Positions 11,553 through 22,314 of a DNA stretch of 64,000 bases are shown one piece after another. The stretch comes from Telopea speciosissima. Lineage: Eukaryota; Streptophyta; Magnoliopsida; Proteales; Proteaceae. The DNA lies in contig NC_057926.1 of the NCBI RefSeq assembly GCF_018873765.1, positions 51,017,043 through 51,081,042 on the forward strand. The letters are read 5' to 3'. A model generated the notes under the pieces. The model was given only the letters and a program-made list of their open reading frames with translations. It was not told the DNA's origin and did no database searches. The translations under genes and the position numbers were made by a program. Position 1 is the stretch's first letter. The number at the start of each line of letters is the position of its first letter.

Positions 11553-14500
11553 ATGGTTGATGCTATTGTTTCCAGTGTCATCCAGCAATTGGGCGTGATC
11601 ATCCAAAAGGAGATCGAACAAGAGGTACGATTGGTCATCGGTGTGGAAAAGGACATTGAAGACCTCTCTACTACTTTTACAACAATCCGTGCTGCGCTTA
11701 AGGTTGCTGAAGATAGGCAATTCAAGGATGCATCGGTGCGTGTTTGGTTGCAAAATCTGAAAGATGTGGCCTATGATATTGATGATGTGTTGGATGAGTG
11801 GAGCACAACAATTCTCAAAGCATCCTCCTCACAAATGATAGATCATGGAGTTGATGATGATGATGCTGATCATCATCGTGCCAGTAGTAGTAGTAGTGGT
11901 TTCAAGAAGGTATGCCCCCGCAACTTGTTTTCTCCTTGTTATTGTTTCAAGCAAATTGGTTTGCGCCGTGACATTGGTCATAAGATAAAGGATATAAAAG
12001 AAAGACTAGATAAGATTGCAAGTGACAAACATAAGTTTGGTTTTATTACTCATGAAACTCATACTAGAAATATTGATGACATAGATGATGAGTCTAGGAG
12101 GAGGAGACTAGAAACTAGTTCCATTGTTGATGTCAATGAGATATTTGGTCGTGACATGGATAGGGAAATCATAATAAGCAAGTTGTTAATCAGTGAGGGC
12201 AGTCAACAACAGCAACAAGTAGTGGCCGTCTCCAATAAGGAAGAAGTCCCCATAATCTCCATTGTGGGTTTGGGAGGTATGGGCAAAACGACCCTTGCCC
12301 AACTTGTTTTTAATGATGATAGGGTGAAGAACCATTTTAACAACAGAATGTGGATACATGTGTCTCAATCTTTTGATAAAATGAAGATTGCAATGCATAT
12401 TATTAAAGAAATTGGTGGTGGTGGTGGGAACAACATCAATGTGACCACCCAGCAAGGTGGTGGTGTGATCTCATGGGAAGATGTGCATCGTCAATTGACT
12501 AGTTCTGTTGAGGGAAAGCATTTTCTACTAGTGTTAGACGATATGTGGAATGAGGATCCTATGCAGTGGGATCCATTGAGGTTATCTCTCAAACATGGTT
12601 CTTCCCAAGGAAGTAGAATTATTCTCACAACACGCAACGAGAGGGTTGCAGGCATGATGGGTACGAGGTATATCCATAGGTTAGGAATATTGTCTGACGA
12701 AGCCTGTTGGTCATTGTTAAGACATTATGCCTTTGTTGGATTAAGGCAAGAAGAAGAAGAAGAAGAAAAGTGTGAGAAATTGAAAGAAATTGGCATGGAA
12801 CTCGCAAAGAAGTGTCATGGATTACCTCTTTCGGTGAAGACTTTAGGAAGTCTTTTGCGGTTCAAAGAGTCAAAACAAGATTGGCAATATGTGTTGGACA
12901 GTGATATATGGAGGGTTGTATCAACCGATGATAAACCAGTCTTGCCAGCTCTATTACTAAGTTATAATGATTTACCCTCTTCTCATTTAAAGCAATGCTT
13001 TGCATATTGTTCTCTCACCCCAAGAGGTAATTATATTAACAAATCGGGCATAATCCCAGAATGGATGGCACAAGGCTTTCTTGATGGCAGCTTGACCACA
13101 GCAGACGGTGAAGAAGATTTGATCAAAATAGGTGATGAGTACATTAATAATTTAGCCATGCGCTCATTTTTTCAGAAAGACATTACAAAATCAAGAGGAC
13201 CAAATCAAGTTTACCGAATGCATGATGTTGTCCATGATTTTGCCAAATACATTGTAGAGGACGAATGCTTCACTCTCACGATTAATTCTGCTGCTGCTGC
13301 TCCTCAGGAATTAAGTAACTTTAAGAAAGCCCGTCATTTATGTCTATCAATAGCAGAAGAGATACGCATGATTCCTTCTTTCATTTACGAGGCAAAGAAA
13401 CTGCGCACTCTCCAAATCTACGGAGGACATATACCTTCAGTTTCTTCTGATTTATTTCGTCACTTAACATGTCTGAGGACATTAAATTTGGGTGGTACTT
13501 ACCTTGAAGAGCTTCCAAATGAGATAGAGAAGTTAGTACATCTAAGGTATCTTAATTTGGACAAGGCAAGGTTCAAAGAACTACCTAAAACGGTGACTAG
13601 TCTGTACAATTTGCGAGTATTAAGTCTTTACAGATGCATAAATCTTTGTAAACTACCTGAAGGGATTTGGAGATTGGTCAATTTGATAGTTCTTGATTTG
13701 AAAGAATGCCGCCAACTAAGCTACTTACCAGAAGGAATTGGGAAATTATGCAAATTGCGTATATTGTCATACTTCACTATCGGTGGTGGGGTGGAGCAGA
13801 GAGGAGGATGTAAGATTGGAGAACTAAAAGATCTCAACTTCCTCCAATATACTCTAAAGATAATAGGTTTGGGGAGAGTGGAAAATGGAAATGAGGCTAA
13901 GTTGGCATGCTTGAATAATAAGCAACATCTTCGTGCTTTGTATATCTATTTTAATCAATTTACCGGTGTTTCACTAGTTGATGAGGGAGGTATTGTTGAT
14001 GAGGAAGGTATTGTTGATGAAGAAGCAGATTACAAAGAAAAAGAAGAAGAAGCAGTCGATGGAGAAGAGAAAACAGAAGAAGTCGATGAAGAAGATAAAA
14101 TAGAAGAAGAAGTTGTTGATGGAGGAGATATGTCGTCGAGGAAGAGGATGGAGGATGTTCTAGAAAGCCTTCGACCACATCCAAACCTTGAGAAACTATC
14201 AATTGTTGATTACCCTGGTGTTGTGTTCCCCAATTGGATGGGTAGTCATGCAGAGCCCATGATTTTCTCCAATCTAGTTTTCTTGGAACTGCGTGGGTGG
14301 AGGAAGTGTAAGCAATTGCCTCCTACCTTAGGGAAACTTCCATCCCTTGAAACCCTTGTAATAGATGGAATGGATAAGGTGAAATTCATGGGTGTTGAGT
14401 TTTTTGGAATCGATGATGATGGTGGTGCTACAAGAAGAAGCAGTGACACAATTATATTCCCAAAGTTGAAAGTATTTCTGTTGGGTGTGATGCAGAATTT

Positions 14501-15116
14501 GGAGGAGTGGAATATGAGAGTACAAGACAAAGAAGAAAAAGATGGGAATAATAAAGAGTTCATCTTTATGCCGTGTCTACAGCATCTTGTTCTTGCTGTA
14601 TTGCCCAAGTTAAGGTCGTTTCCACAACACCTTACCCGGGGGGCTACATTCCTGAGGAAATTGTTCATATGGAACTGTCCAAAATTGAATTGGATGATGC
14701 CATCATCTCCATCTTCTACCTCCCATGATCTTCCCTACCTACATGTTGAGGAGTTGATTTTAAAATGGGATGCAGGTTCATTTTCAAAATCATTATTATT
14801 AGAAGTACCAAACAACAACCACATGTGGTGGTTGTTTCTCCCTAAGCTAAAGTTGCTGCGTGTGAGACAATCACCTTACTCCTCGTTACCTCAAGGCTTA
14901 GGGAAACTCACATCCCTTGAGATTCTGGATATCCGAACCTGTTCTAAGATCAAGTCCATACCTGAGGGGGAGTTGCAACATCTCACCGCACTCCAAGAGT
15001 TGAGGGTCATGAGGTGTCCTGCCTTGAGACCACGTTGCCGAAAGGAGATAGGAGAAGATTGGAGCAAGATATCCCATATCCCAAATATCTTCATCGACCG
15101 CGAGAAGATCAAATGA
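11553..15116 (+). CDS. intact CC-NB-ARC-LRR disease-resistance protein (RGA type)
   Basis: Intracellular immune receptors of this class sense pathogen effectors and trigger defence, using ATP/ADP exchange in the NB-ARC domain as a switch. The single exon encodes 1187 residues. The Rx-like coiled-coil N domain covers about residues 1-165 and has an EDVID-type motif, DIDDVLDEW (75-83). In the NB-ARC domain I see the P-loop GLGGMGKTT (239-247), kinase-2 FLLVLDDMW (324-332), RNBS-B GSRIILTT (353-360), GLPL (423-426), RNBS-D CFAYCSLTP (482-490) and MHD (556-558). Leucine-rich repeats follow from about residue 600 to the end. There is no TIR domain, signal peptide or membrane segment. Within the LRR region an acidic, low-complexity stretch (about 808-862) made of GAA/GAT-rich repeats is unusual. 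All key motifs are kept, so it is probably functional; the recognised pathogen is unknown. Confidence 0.95.
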   Translation: MVDAIVSSVIQQLGVIIQKEIEQEVRLVIGVEKDIEDLSTTFTTIRAALKVAEDRQFKDASVRVWLQNLKDVAYDIDDVLDEWSTTILKASSSQMIDHGVDDDDADHHRASSSSSGFKKVCPRNLFSPCYCFKQIGLRRDIGHKIKDIKERLDKIASDKHKFGFITHETHTRNIDDIDDESRRRRLETSSIVDVNEIFGRDMDREIIISKLLISEGSQQQQQVVAVSNKEEVPIISIVGLGGMGKTTLAQLVFNDDRVKNHFNNRMWIHVSQSFDKMKIAMHIIKEIGGGGGNNINVTTQQGGGVISWEDVHRQLTSSVEGKHFLLVLDDMWNEDPMQWDPLRLSLKHGSSQGSRIILTTRNERVAGMMGTRYIHRLGILSDEACWSLLRHYAFVGLRQEEEEEEKCEKLKEIGMELAKKCHGLPLSVKTLGSLLRFKESKQDWQYVLDSDIWRVVSTDDKPVLPALLLSYNDLPSSHLKQCFAYCSLTPRGNYINKSGIIPEWMAQGFLDGSLTTADGEEDLIKIGDEYINNLAMRSFFQKDITKSRGPNQVYRMHDVVHDFAKYIVEDECFTLTINSAAAAPQELSNFKKARHLCLSIAEEIRMIPSFIYEAKKLRTLQIYGGHIPSVSSDLFRHLTCLRTLNLGGTYLEELPNEIEKLVHLRYLNLDKARFKELPKTVTSLYNLRVLSLYRCINLCKLPEGIWRLVNLIVLDLKECRQLSYLPEGIGKLCKLRILSYFTIGGGVEQRGGCKIGELKDLNFLQYTLKIIGLGRVENGNEAKLACLNNKQHLRALYIYFNQFTGVSLVDEGGIVDEEGIVDEEADYKEKEEEAVDGEEKTEEVDEEDKIEEEVVDGGDMSSRKRMEDVLESLRPHPNLEKLSIVDYPGVVFPNWMGSHAEPMIFSNLVFLELRGWRKCKQLPPTLGKLPSLETLVIDGMDKVKFMGVEFFGIDDDGGATRRSSDTIIFPKLKVFLLGVMQNLEEWNMRVQDKEEKDGNNKEFIFMPCLQHLVLAVLPKLRSFPQHLTRGATFLRKLFIWNCPKLNWMMPSSPSSTSHDLPYLHVEELILKWDAGSFSKSLLLEVPNNNHMWWLFLPKLKLLRVRQSPYSSLPQGLGKLTSLEILDIRTCSKIKSIPEGELQHLTALQELRVMRCPALRPRCRKEIGEDWSKISHIPNIFIDREKIK

Positions 15117-16000
15117 TCAGTAGAGGCAAAACCTCCACAACACATCTAAGGTAATTCAATTGAAAGGTAAGCACTGTATGCTAAAAGTTAATTCTTTAAT
15201 AAGCAATTCTTGCCGCGGAATTCATGGTGCTTTCTCATTCTATTCTATCATATAATTTTTCTTTTTTTATTTACCATTTTTTAGATGATAGAGAAAATCC
15301 AACAACTATTTCCACTCCTCCTCCATGGGAATGTCAGTCAACGTATCCCATCTGCAAATCTCAAACTCAGAAAGAACTTGGGGGGGGGGGGGGATAGGCA
15401 ACAAACGCATGAGCAACTAACTCCACAGCAATTTCGCTTCCAGATATGTTAGTACATCTCTTCCCAGGTCCATTCATTACTTGATTTGTTGTTTAGTTCT
15501 TTTATTATTTTTTTGTTTTAGTTTAATTTATATTTTTTTGGATAATAGCAGTTAATTGGACTCGAATTCTCAGAGCCAATATTGAACAGAAACGAATTTG
15601 GCATCTTCCTTCACCACCGAGCTCCAGGCATGTCTCTAGTAAAAGTACCTTTTTCTTTTTCTTTTGGTTTGGTGTTTTTTTCCCCCTAATTTTCTATTCT
15701 TTCTTCTTTTATTGATAGATCAGATAAGAGCCTACTCTGCGTGTCAAGGTCTTGCCATTTTGATTCTAAAATTCTATGATTCAAAAAGAAGTTCGCTGGA
15801 TAAGCTGATAATAGTGGTTAATTGGGGATTTGAGGTTCTTGCCATCATTTTGAGTGTTCTTGAGAGATATCCATTGTCTCTTCTTCCATTACATAGTGAA
15901 TCATCTTCAGCTTCGCCAGTGGACGTAGCATATCATATTGGTGTGTGAACCACATTAAATCTGTGTGTCATCTTTGCTCTGTTTTGTTTCTATTTGTGTG
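15117..16000 (+). other. probable intron-containing 3' UTR of the R gene
   Basis: After the stop there are several well-formed GT and AG sites, for example AAAGGTAAGC near 15163, TTTTTTAG/ATGATAG near 15284 and TTGATAG/ATCAGA near 15719. Together they suggest a 3' UTR split by introns, which is common in R genes of this type. A G-run of about 12 lies at 15379-15392. The same region follows the second copy with very high similarity. RNA data would be needed to fix the exons. Confidence 0.45.
15880..15975 (+). mobile_element. possible LTR-tail relic (copy A)
   Basis: GTGGACGTAGCATATCATATTG, read here as GTGGACGTAGC followed by GGTGTGTGAACCACATTAAA, resembles the end of a plant LTR and is shared with 10340-10425 and with 31020-31110. 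It seems to lie at the junction between the R-gene 3' UTR and the CCT1 relic. Only a fragment is present. Confidence 0.3.
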
Positions 16001-16066
16001 TTTCGTGATGTTTGTTTTAACTTTGTTTCTATCAACTTCTATTTTCTGTTTTCTTTCTTGTTTCAA

Positions 16067-16795
16067 GGCATCAATATTTTGAAAGCACATGGTAAAAGTA
16101 CAAAAGACAGTTACTTGTTGTGCTGCCCAAGGAATGCACCTTACAGGAGTTGCCCTGCAAGGATTGCTTGCCTTGATTTTAATCTTCAGAAGACAGAAAC
16201 TGCAAATGGGTGTCCAAGTCCTTGTCACTGATCCCAACTCCCAAGGAGTTTGAAAGATTCATCAAAGGTAATTTGATGAACATTGGTTCTTTTGAAATAG
16301 TGTGTCACAGTGCAATTTATTGTATACCTTTTGCTTCTTATTGATTCAATCCTTATATCTATGATCAGATTCCAAAAGTGGACCTAAAGCCTGATTCTGA
16401 CTTCAGCTGCAAATCAGTATTTGGCATTTGATATATTGGGTATCAGTCCAGATTCAAATGTCTCTTGGTCTTCTATTATAATAGATATACCATTGCATGT
16501 TATGGAACAACACCATGAGGTGGTTTCTTGTCATTTCTAGCACTTCCTTCCCCACTTTTTGAGGCTGATACATGTCCTGTGTCCAAAACTGTGTGACAGA
16601 ACCCAGTTTATAGGGTCTCAACATTTGTATATTTCAATCCAATCTGCTCTCTTAGGTACATTGCTTGTGTATCCCTGCATATAAGTTTCTTAGTTGGAAA
16701 TTTGATATGTTAGATGATCCTGATAAAAATTGTTTTCTCAATTTGTATTTCAGGACTTATTCATTGAGGTTGGGGCTATTGTTGCAACAGTGGTA
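16067..16795 (+). pseudogene. CCT1 (TCP-1 alpha) relic A1
   Basis: CCT1 is a subunit of the cytosolic chaperonin TRiC/CCT. The exon at 16067-16267 reads INILKAHGKSTKDSYLL and then, in changing frames, ARIACLDFNLQKT and VQVLVTDP, all landmarks of plant CCT1. A second short exon at about 16754-16793 corresponds to the YFVEAGAI region. Intron-like DNA with splice sites lies between them, so the copy came from a genomic duplication and not from an mRNA. Frames are broken and most of the gene is missing. Homology stops at 17262, where an R-gene fragment begins. Confidence 0.8.
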
Positions 16796-17262
16796 TGTTT
16801 CATTTTCCTGTAAATATCCTGCAAATGACAGATGTATTAATGCTTGTGAATTGGTTCTCTAATTATGCTGTGCTCAAATATAATTTGGGAGTTACTCTGT
16901 TCGCGACACATCCTGTAGGATGGAACTTGGGCATATTTTACCTGCTCAACTGTTCCTGTGATGATTCTGGGGCAGAGGAATAATCCAAATTGCCTTGCTT
17001 GTTTTTGTTTCTTTTTTTCTTTTTTATTTTGAATCAAGAAGCTGCTGGCAAGTTTTTGGTAAAGCCATGATATGATCATATGACACAAACAAAACATCAT
17101 CCTCTACTCCCATAGAATATTTAAAAATTCAAAACCGCAAATACACTAACCTAGCTGTCCCTATTTATTTCTTTTATGCTTTCTGAAAATGTTTTGTTCA
17201 CTGGACTTGTTAATTTCCTGTGAACCCCTAGTGACATTTGGTTCCATATATGGCCGAGTAGT

Positions 17263-17490
17263 GATGAGGACGTCATTGATGAAGAAGAAGAAGAAGTAGT
17301 CGATGAAGAAGATAAAACAGAGGAAGGAGAAGAAGAAGAAGTTGATGGAGGAGATATGTTGTCGAGGAGGATGGAGGATGTTCTGGAAAGTCTACAACCA
17401 CATCCAAACCTTGTAAAACTATCAATTAATGACTACCCCAGTGTTGTGTTCCCCAATTGGATGAGGAGTAGTAGTCATGTGATGATTTTC
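17263..17490 (+). pseudogene. LRR fragment of a third R gene
   Basis: This piece corresponds to the acidic linker and the following LRR start of the intact gene. It reads an E/D-rich run, then GGDMLSRRMEDVLESLQPHP, NLVKLSINDYPSVVFPNW and M. Nothing of the CC or NB-ARC remains. It joins R-gene 3' UTR-like sequence at about 17500 (ACATCTCTTCCCAGGTCCAT, also found at 15460 and 30598). It is best explained as what is left of an R gene removed by unequal recombination or deletion. Confidence 0.85.
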
Positions 17491-18133
17491 GACAAATGCA
17501 TGAGCAACTTGGCAGCAATTTCACTTTCAGATATTTCAGTACATCTCTTCCCAGGTCCATTCATTACTTGATATGTTGTTTAATTCTTTTTTTTTTTCGT
17601 TTTATTTATTTATTTGTTATTTATTTTGTTTCTGATCGATTAATAGTGGTTGTTAATTGGGGATTTGAGATTCAGGATACCATGGAACTCGAATTCTCAG
17701 AGTCAATATTGAACAGAAACGAACTTGGCCCTCTTCCTTCACCACTGAGCTCCTCCAGGCGTGTCTCTAATAAAAGTACCTTTTCTTTTTCTTTTGGTTT
17801 GTTGTTTTTTTTTTCCTAATTTTTTATTCTTTCTTCTTTTATTGACAGATCATACTAGAGCCTACTCTGCGTTTTAAGGTCCTGTCGTTTTGATTCAAAA
17901 AATCTAGAGGATCAAAGAAGAAGTTCGCTGGAATACATAAGAGAGGATACATGGCTAGGATGGTTGGATAAGCTGATTTTTAGCGTAATTGATTTCTGTT
18001 GTGGTTCTCATCTTATGATGGTTCTGTACTGATCACTTTTTTTATGGGAGCTAAATTAACTATAATAAATCCATCTTGGTTCCTGCATATCAACTTTTTT
18101 TTTTTTTGGGTATGGTTTGCTTTCATGTTTCAG

Positions 18134-21100
18134 GCATCACTTTTTTGAAAGCACATGGTAAAAGTGCAAAAGACAGCAACTTGCTGTGCTGCCCAAGGAG
18201 TGCACCTTAGAGGAGTTACCATGCAAGGATTGATTGCTTACCTTGATTTTAATCTTCAGAAGACAGAAAATGCAAATGGGTGTCCAAGTCCTTGTCACTG
18301 ATCCCAGGGAACTTGAAATATATTAATCAAAGGTAATTTGATGAACATTGGATCTTTTGAAATAGGGTGTCACAGTGCAAAATAATAAGATGAATTCTGA
18401 GGGGCTATAAACTAAATTTAAACCTCTCAGAGGTTCTCGAAGGAACTTTCTCTTCTGGAAGTACAATGGGTGTGGATTCTGGAGATTGGGGTAGGCCACA
18501 AGGGTTTTGAGTATTAATTGAAATTGTTATGGTTAAAGGAGCTTATACATGGCTATAATTGTACACCTTTTGCTTCTTATTGATTCAATCCTGTCTATGA
18601 TCAGATTCCAAAAGTAGACCTGAACAAAACCTGGTGACAAACATGATTCTGACTTCAGCTGCAACTCAGTATTTGGAATTTGATATATTGGGTATCAGGT
18701 ATGGAAGGGATACTTTGTTGTTGGATTTAGGTTCAGTTCGGATTAAAATGTCTCTTTGTCTTCTATTATAATAAGAATACCATTGCATGTTTTGGAACAA
18801 TACCATGAGCTGATTTCTTGTGTATAGAGTCAATGTTTGGGTATTCTACATTCCTACTTACTGAAACCGTTGCACATTTGACATGTTAGATGATCCTGAT
18901 GAAATTCATTTTCCCTATTTGTATTTCAGTACTTCTAAGAGGCTGGGATGGGATTGTGGCACTCTACTCGCCGCCAATGGGGAAGGATACTGTTGAAAAG
19001 AATGGAAGGCTGCTTCGCTCTGCTGGATGCGTTGGATCCCATATAACAAGCGAGTTCTTTACCCTCAAATCCAAACATGTGGGTACAAAATGCTATCTTG
19101 CTCTATTGTTGCATAGCAATAGAAGCTTGCTCATGCTGCTTCGTTGGTGCAAAATGCTATCCTGCTCTGTTGTTACTGTCTGACCCTTTTTTTTCCCCTC
19201 CGCCATTTTCAACTACTGATCCTTGTTTATACCCTTGATTGTCATATTTAAATGTTCAGAAAGGAAATCAAATAGAAAATTGAAACCAATTCATTCAATT
19301 GATTGCCACAGGTTGCTGCTTTTGTCTTGGAACACTTTGTTGTTGTTGTTGGTTTTTTTATTATTATATTTTTATTTTAAGGGCAACTCTTTGCATTTAG
19401 ATGTTGTGAATTGAAGTTGGCAGTCGCCATGATCAACCATGATATCTTTCTTTTTTTATTTATATTTATTTATTTTTTGTGTAAGGGAGGGAGTCACAAA
19501 TTCCCTATTTTCTCTTCTTCAAATTTAACAATCCAGCATACTTTTCTTTTAACCTGAAATAGTTTTAGTTTTGCTATGTAGCCATTGCACACACAGAAAA
19601 AAACAACTAAAGGAAGCTTATAACAGGAACCTTTTCTAGTATCCAGAGCTTATAGTTGTCACATTATTTCTGACTAGTGGGGGTTCTATGCCATAACATT
19701 CATTTCTATGGTTACAAAGGAAATGTCACGGGAATTGTCAAACAACTCAGAGGTAGCAAATTTATTGAATCCGTCTCTCTGCATGTTGGTAAAATGTCTT
19801 TTATTAGTTCTGAAAAATTTATAACATTATCTATTCTTTGATTCAATTTTCATCTTCAACATTATCACCTGTAGGTTTCAACATTTGCTGATTGGGAAGG
19901 AGAGGAAACATGTGATTCCTCACTTCTTCGGCTTGCAGATGAAGTTAAGCTGAACCAGGGTAACCGGGATTCTCAGTTTGCATGGAATTCAACTTGGACA
20001 GGCAGGAGCTCAGGTCTAGTCTACAAACAATAAAAGTTTTGAAGCCCATGCTGAGCCATATGGGGCATATCCAATTGCTTAATGCTTCAGTCGCCAAAAA
20101 AAAAACCTTTCAACTGAAAATTATTTTCACTATGATTGGATTTAATTCTGTAGTACTGTTCTTGTTAGATGTCTTTACTCTTTATGACTAGTCATTGGCC
20201 TATTACATTCTCATGCCTGTGCCTGCAAACTTGATTGCATGTTCTTTTACTCAAAGAAAGAAATTTTGACTAGTTTGATTCTTCTTGGCTTCCATAGTTA
20301 ATTTATATACTTCTTTCCAGGTCTCCTTCATTCTCAGAGGTGCGAATGACTACATGCTTGATGAGATGATGTGAGCTTTGGGTGATTCTTTAGCATCTTT
20401 AAGAGAACATTTGAGTCCAATTTGGTAAAGACCCACACTTGTTGATCTTTCATTTGTTGTTTTAACTTTTTAAGATCCTCATTTTGCTGATTATTCTTCA
20501 TTTCCACTTATATTATGGGTTTGAATTTAATTTCTAAAGTTGTTCGTAACACAGGGTTCCTGTAAAGGCAGACTAGAAACTAGTTCCTTTTAGCCATGTC
20601 TCTTATTTTTCTTTTTGACATAAATTGGGGCAATACAGGTGGTTGCTGGTGTTGGTGCAGTTGAGGCTGCTTTGACTGTATTCTTGGAGTGTCTTGCAAC
20701 AACTTTAGGTTCTAGAGAACAGTTTGCAACTGCAGAGTTCTCTGAATCGCTACTGATTATACCAAAGGTCTTCACTCTTCACATGGCATCTTTTTTTTTT
20801 TTGTTTTTTTTTTGTGGGGGTGGGGTGGGGAGGGAGGGAGGGAGGGGTTTGGGGGTTGTTGATAAAATAAAAGAAAAATTCAATTCAATTATGATATGTG
20901 TGAAACCTGTATTGACTGCAGGTTCTTGCAGTGAGCGCTGCAAAGGATGTGATTGAGTTGGTTGCAAAACCAGCAGATAGTTGATTTTGTACTGAGACAT
21001 AAGCAGCATTATGTAGGTATGATTGTCTTCTCATTTTATTTCCTATTCCATTAACTTGACTCTGTTTAGACCAGTGCTTAAGCCAGAAAATGGACTTTGG

Positions 21101-22314
21101 AGTGAAAAGTTGACCCTAGCTGCCTCAGTATGGTGAGTGTGGGATGTTCCATAATGCTTGTCATGCATGATTGCCCAATGTGTGTTTCAATAATTGGGTG
21201 GGATCAATGGGACTTGGGAGAAAATAATACCCATTACTGTGTAGAAATCACCAGCCAGCCACACATAAAAGCCATCTCATGCAATCATACTGTATTTTGT
21301 TAATCTGGAAAGAGTGATAATTAACTACTTCCATCAGCTTTCTAAAAATTCTATGGCTTTGAGTTACATACTTGTGAATATAGTTAACAGTAACCACATG
21401 AAAAGAAAACCATGAAATTACCTCCCGAGGTAGTAGTAACCATTGTTTTCTAATACAAGGCTATACTCTCATGACTGGAGAGTTGTTGAGAAGACATTTT
21501 TATTATCTTGAAAGATGTGGCTTGAGTATACCCTTGTTCCTTGTCTGCTTTGTCCTTTGAATCGAGTCAGTCCTTGGGTTGTTTTGCTTTTCTTTTTCCT
21601 TCATTTAACTCTATAGTGTTCCTTAATATTGAATGAGGGAATTAAAAGCATCTGCACTATTTGTATCTGTTATTTCCTGTTGTAATACTTTCTAGAATAA
21701 TAAAGAAAATGTGAATCATTCTGCTTAAATTTTACCTCAAGTAGGACTCTGGTTGGAAGGGAATGATTTTAACGCAAAACTAAAATGAAAAATTTTATAA
21801 TAATTACCAGCAAGGATTATGGAACTCACTCCAAAATATATCAAATCTGGTTATTAAAATTTTTACTTTACTTTGCAGCCAAATCCCTTGAATTTGAAAG
21901 GGAAAATAAAGATTACATCTGAAAATCATAATTACTTCCCTTTCCTTCGTTTTACTTGCAACCATACTGAGCCTAAATGTAAGATGTATCTTCTACCCAA
22001 TCACTCTTCCCATTATTGATTGCTTTGATCTCCTTAATTTTTTGCCTTTTCTTTCTGTATTGCAGTATGATGTTAATTAGACCTTTCCAGGGGAACCACC
22101 CGCAACAACTTAGAAGCTGGGGTAGTGAGCCTGCAATGTTCAAAGTGAAGATTTTACAGGTAGAGACAAAAAGACTTAGTAGCTAGGATGTCAATTTGGA
22201 TGAAATTTATAGTTGGTTCTCATCATGATATATTCATATCCTGAATTATGTATCCCAGCTTGCTACCGAAACATGATCAAGATTTTCAAAGATGAACCTG
22301 AAAACAAAGAGTAG
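18134..22314 (+). pseudogene. CCT1 (TCP-1 alpha) relic A2, most of the 3' half
   Basis: Exon remnants, in the order of real CCT1, are: 18134-18330 (LKAHGKSAKDSNLL; DFNLQKT), 18929-18948 (YF.EAG), about 19876-19960 (VSTFADWEGEET; LLRLADEV), 20321-20428 (VSFILRGANDYMLDEM), 20639-20769 (VVAGVGAVEAALTVFLECL; ATTLGSREQF; LLIIPK), 20921-20984 (VLAVSAAKDVIELVAK), about 22085-22160 (RNNLEAG; FKVKILQ) and a C-terminal piece ending at 22314 (NMIKIFKDEPENKE). Introns are retained. Frames are interrupted and the catalytic N-terminal half is absent, so it cannot make a chaperonin subunit. Confidence 0.85.
18949..19180 (+). other. unexplained insert in a CCT1 relic exon
   Basis: Directly after the YF.EAG remnant, the sequence departs from all three other CCT1 relics. 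It opens a frame reading WDGIVALYSPPMGKDTVEK and later LLRSAGCVGSHITSEFF. It also holds a local repeat of GGTACAAAATGCTATCTTGC / GGTGCAAAATGCTATCCTGC about 60 bases apart. I do not recognise the source; it may be a fragment of another gene or repeat. Confidence 0.4.

Noticed and set aside
12186-14668. Several long frames on the strand opposite to the R genes
   Set aside because: They are mirror frames of the coding strand, present in both copies only because the coding sequence is conserved, and resemble no family.
15379-15392. G-run that could mark a quadruplex
   Set aside because: It is one continuous homopolymer, also present at 30488; length is likely unstable or a sequencing artefact.
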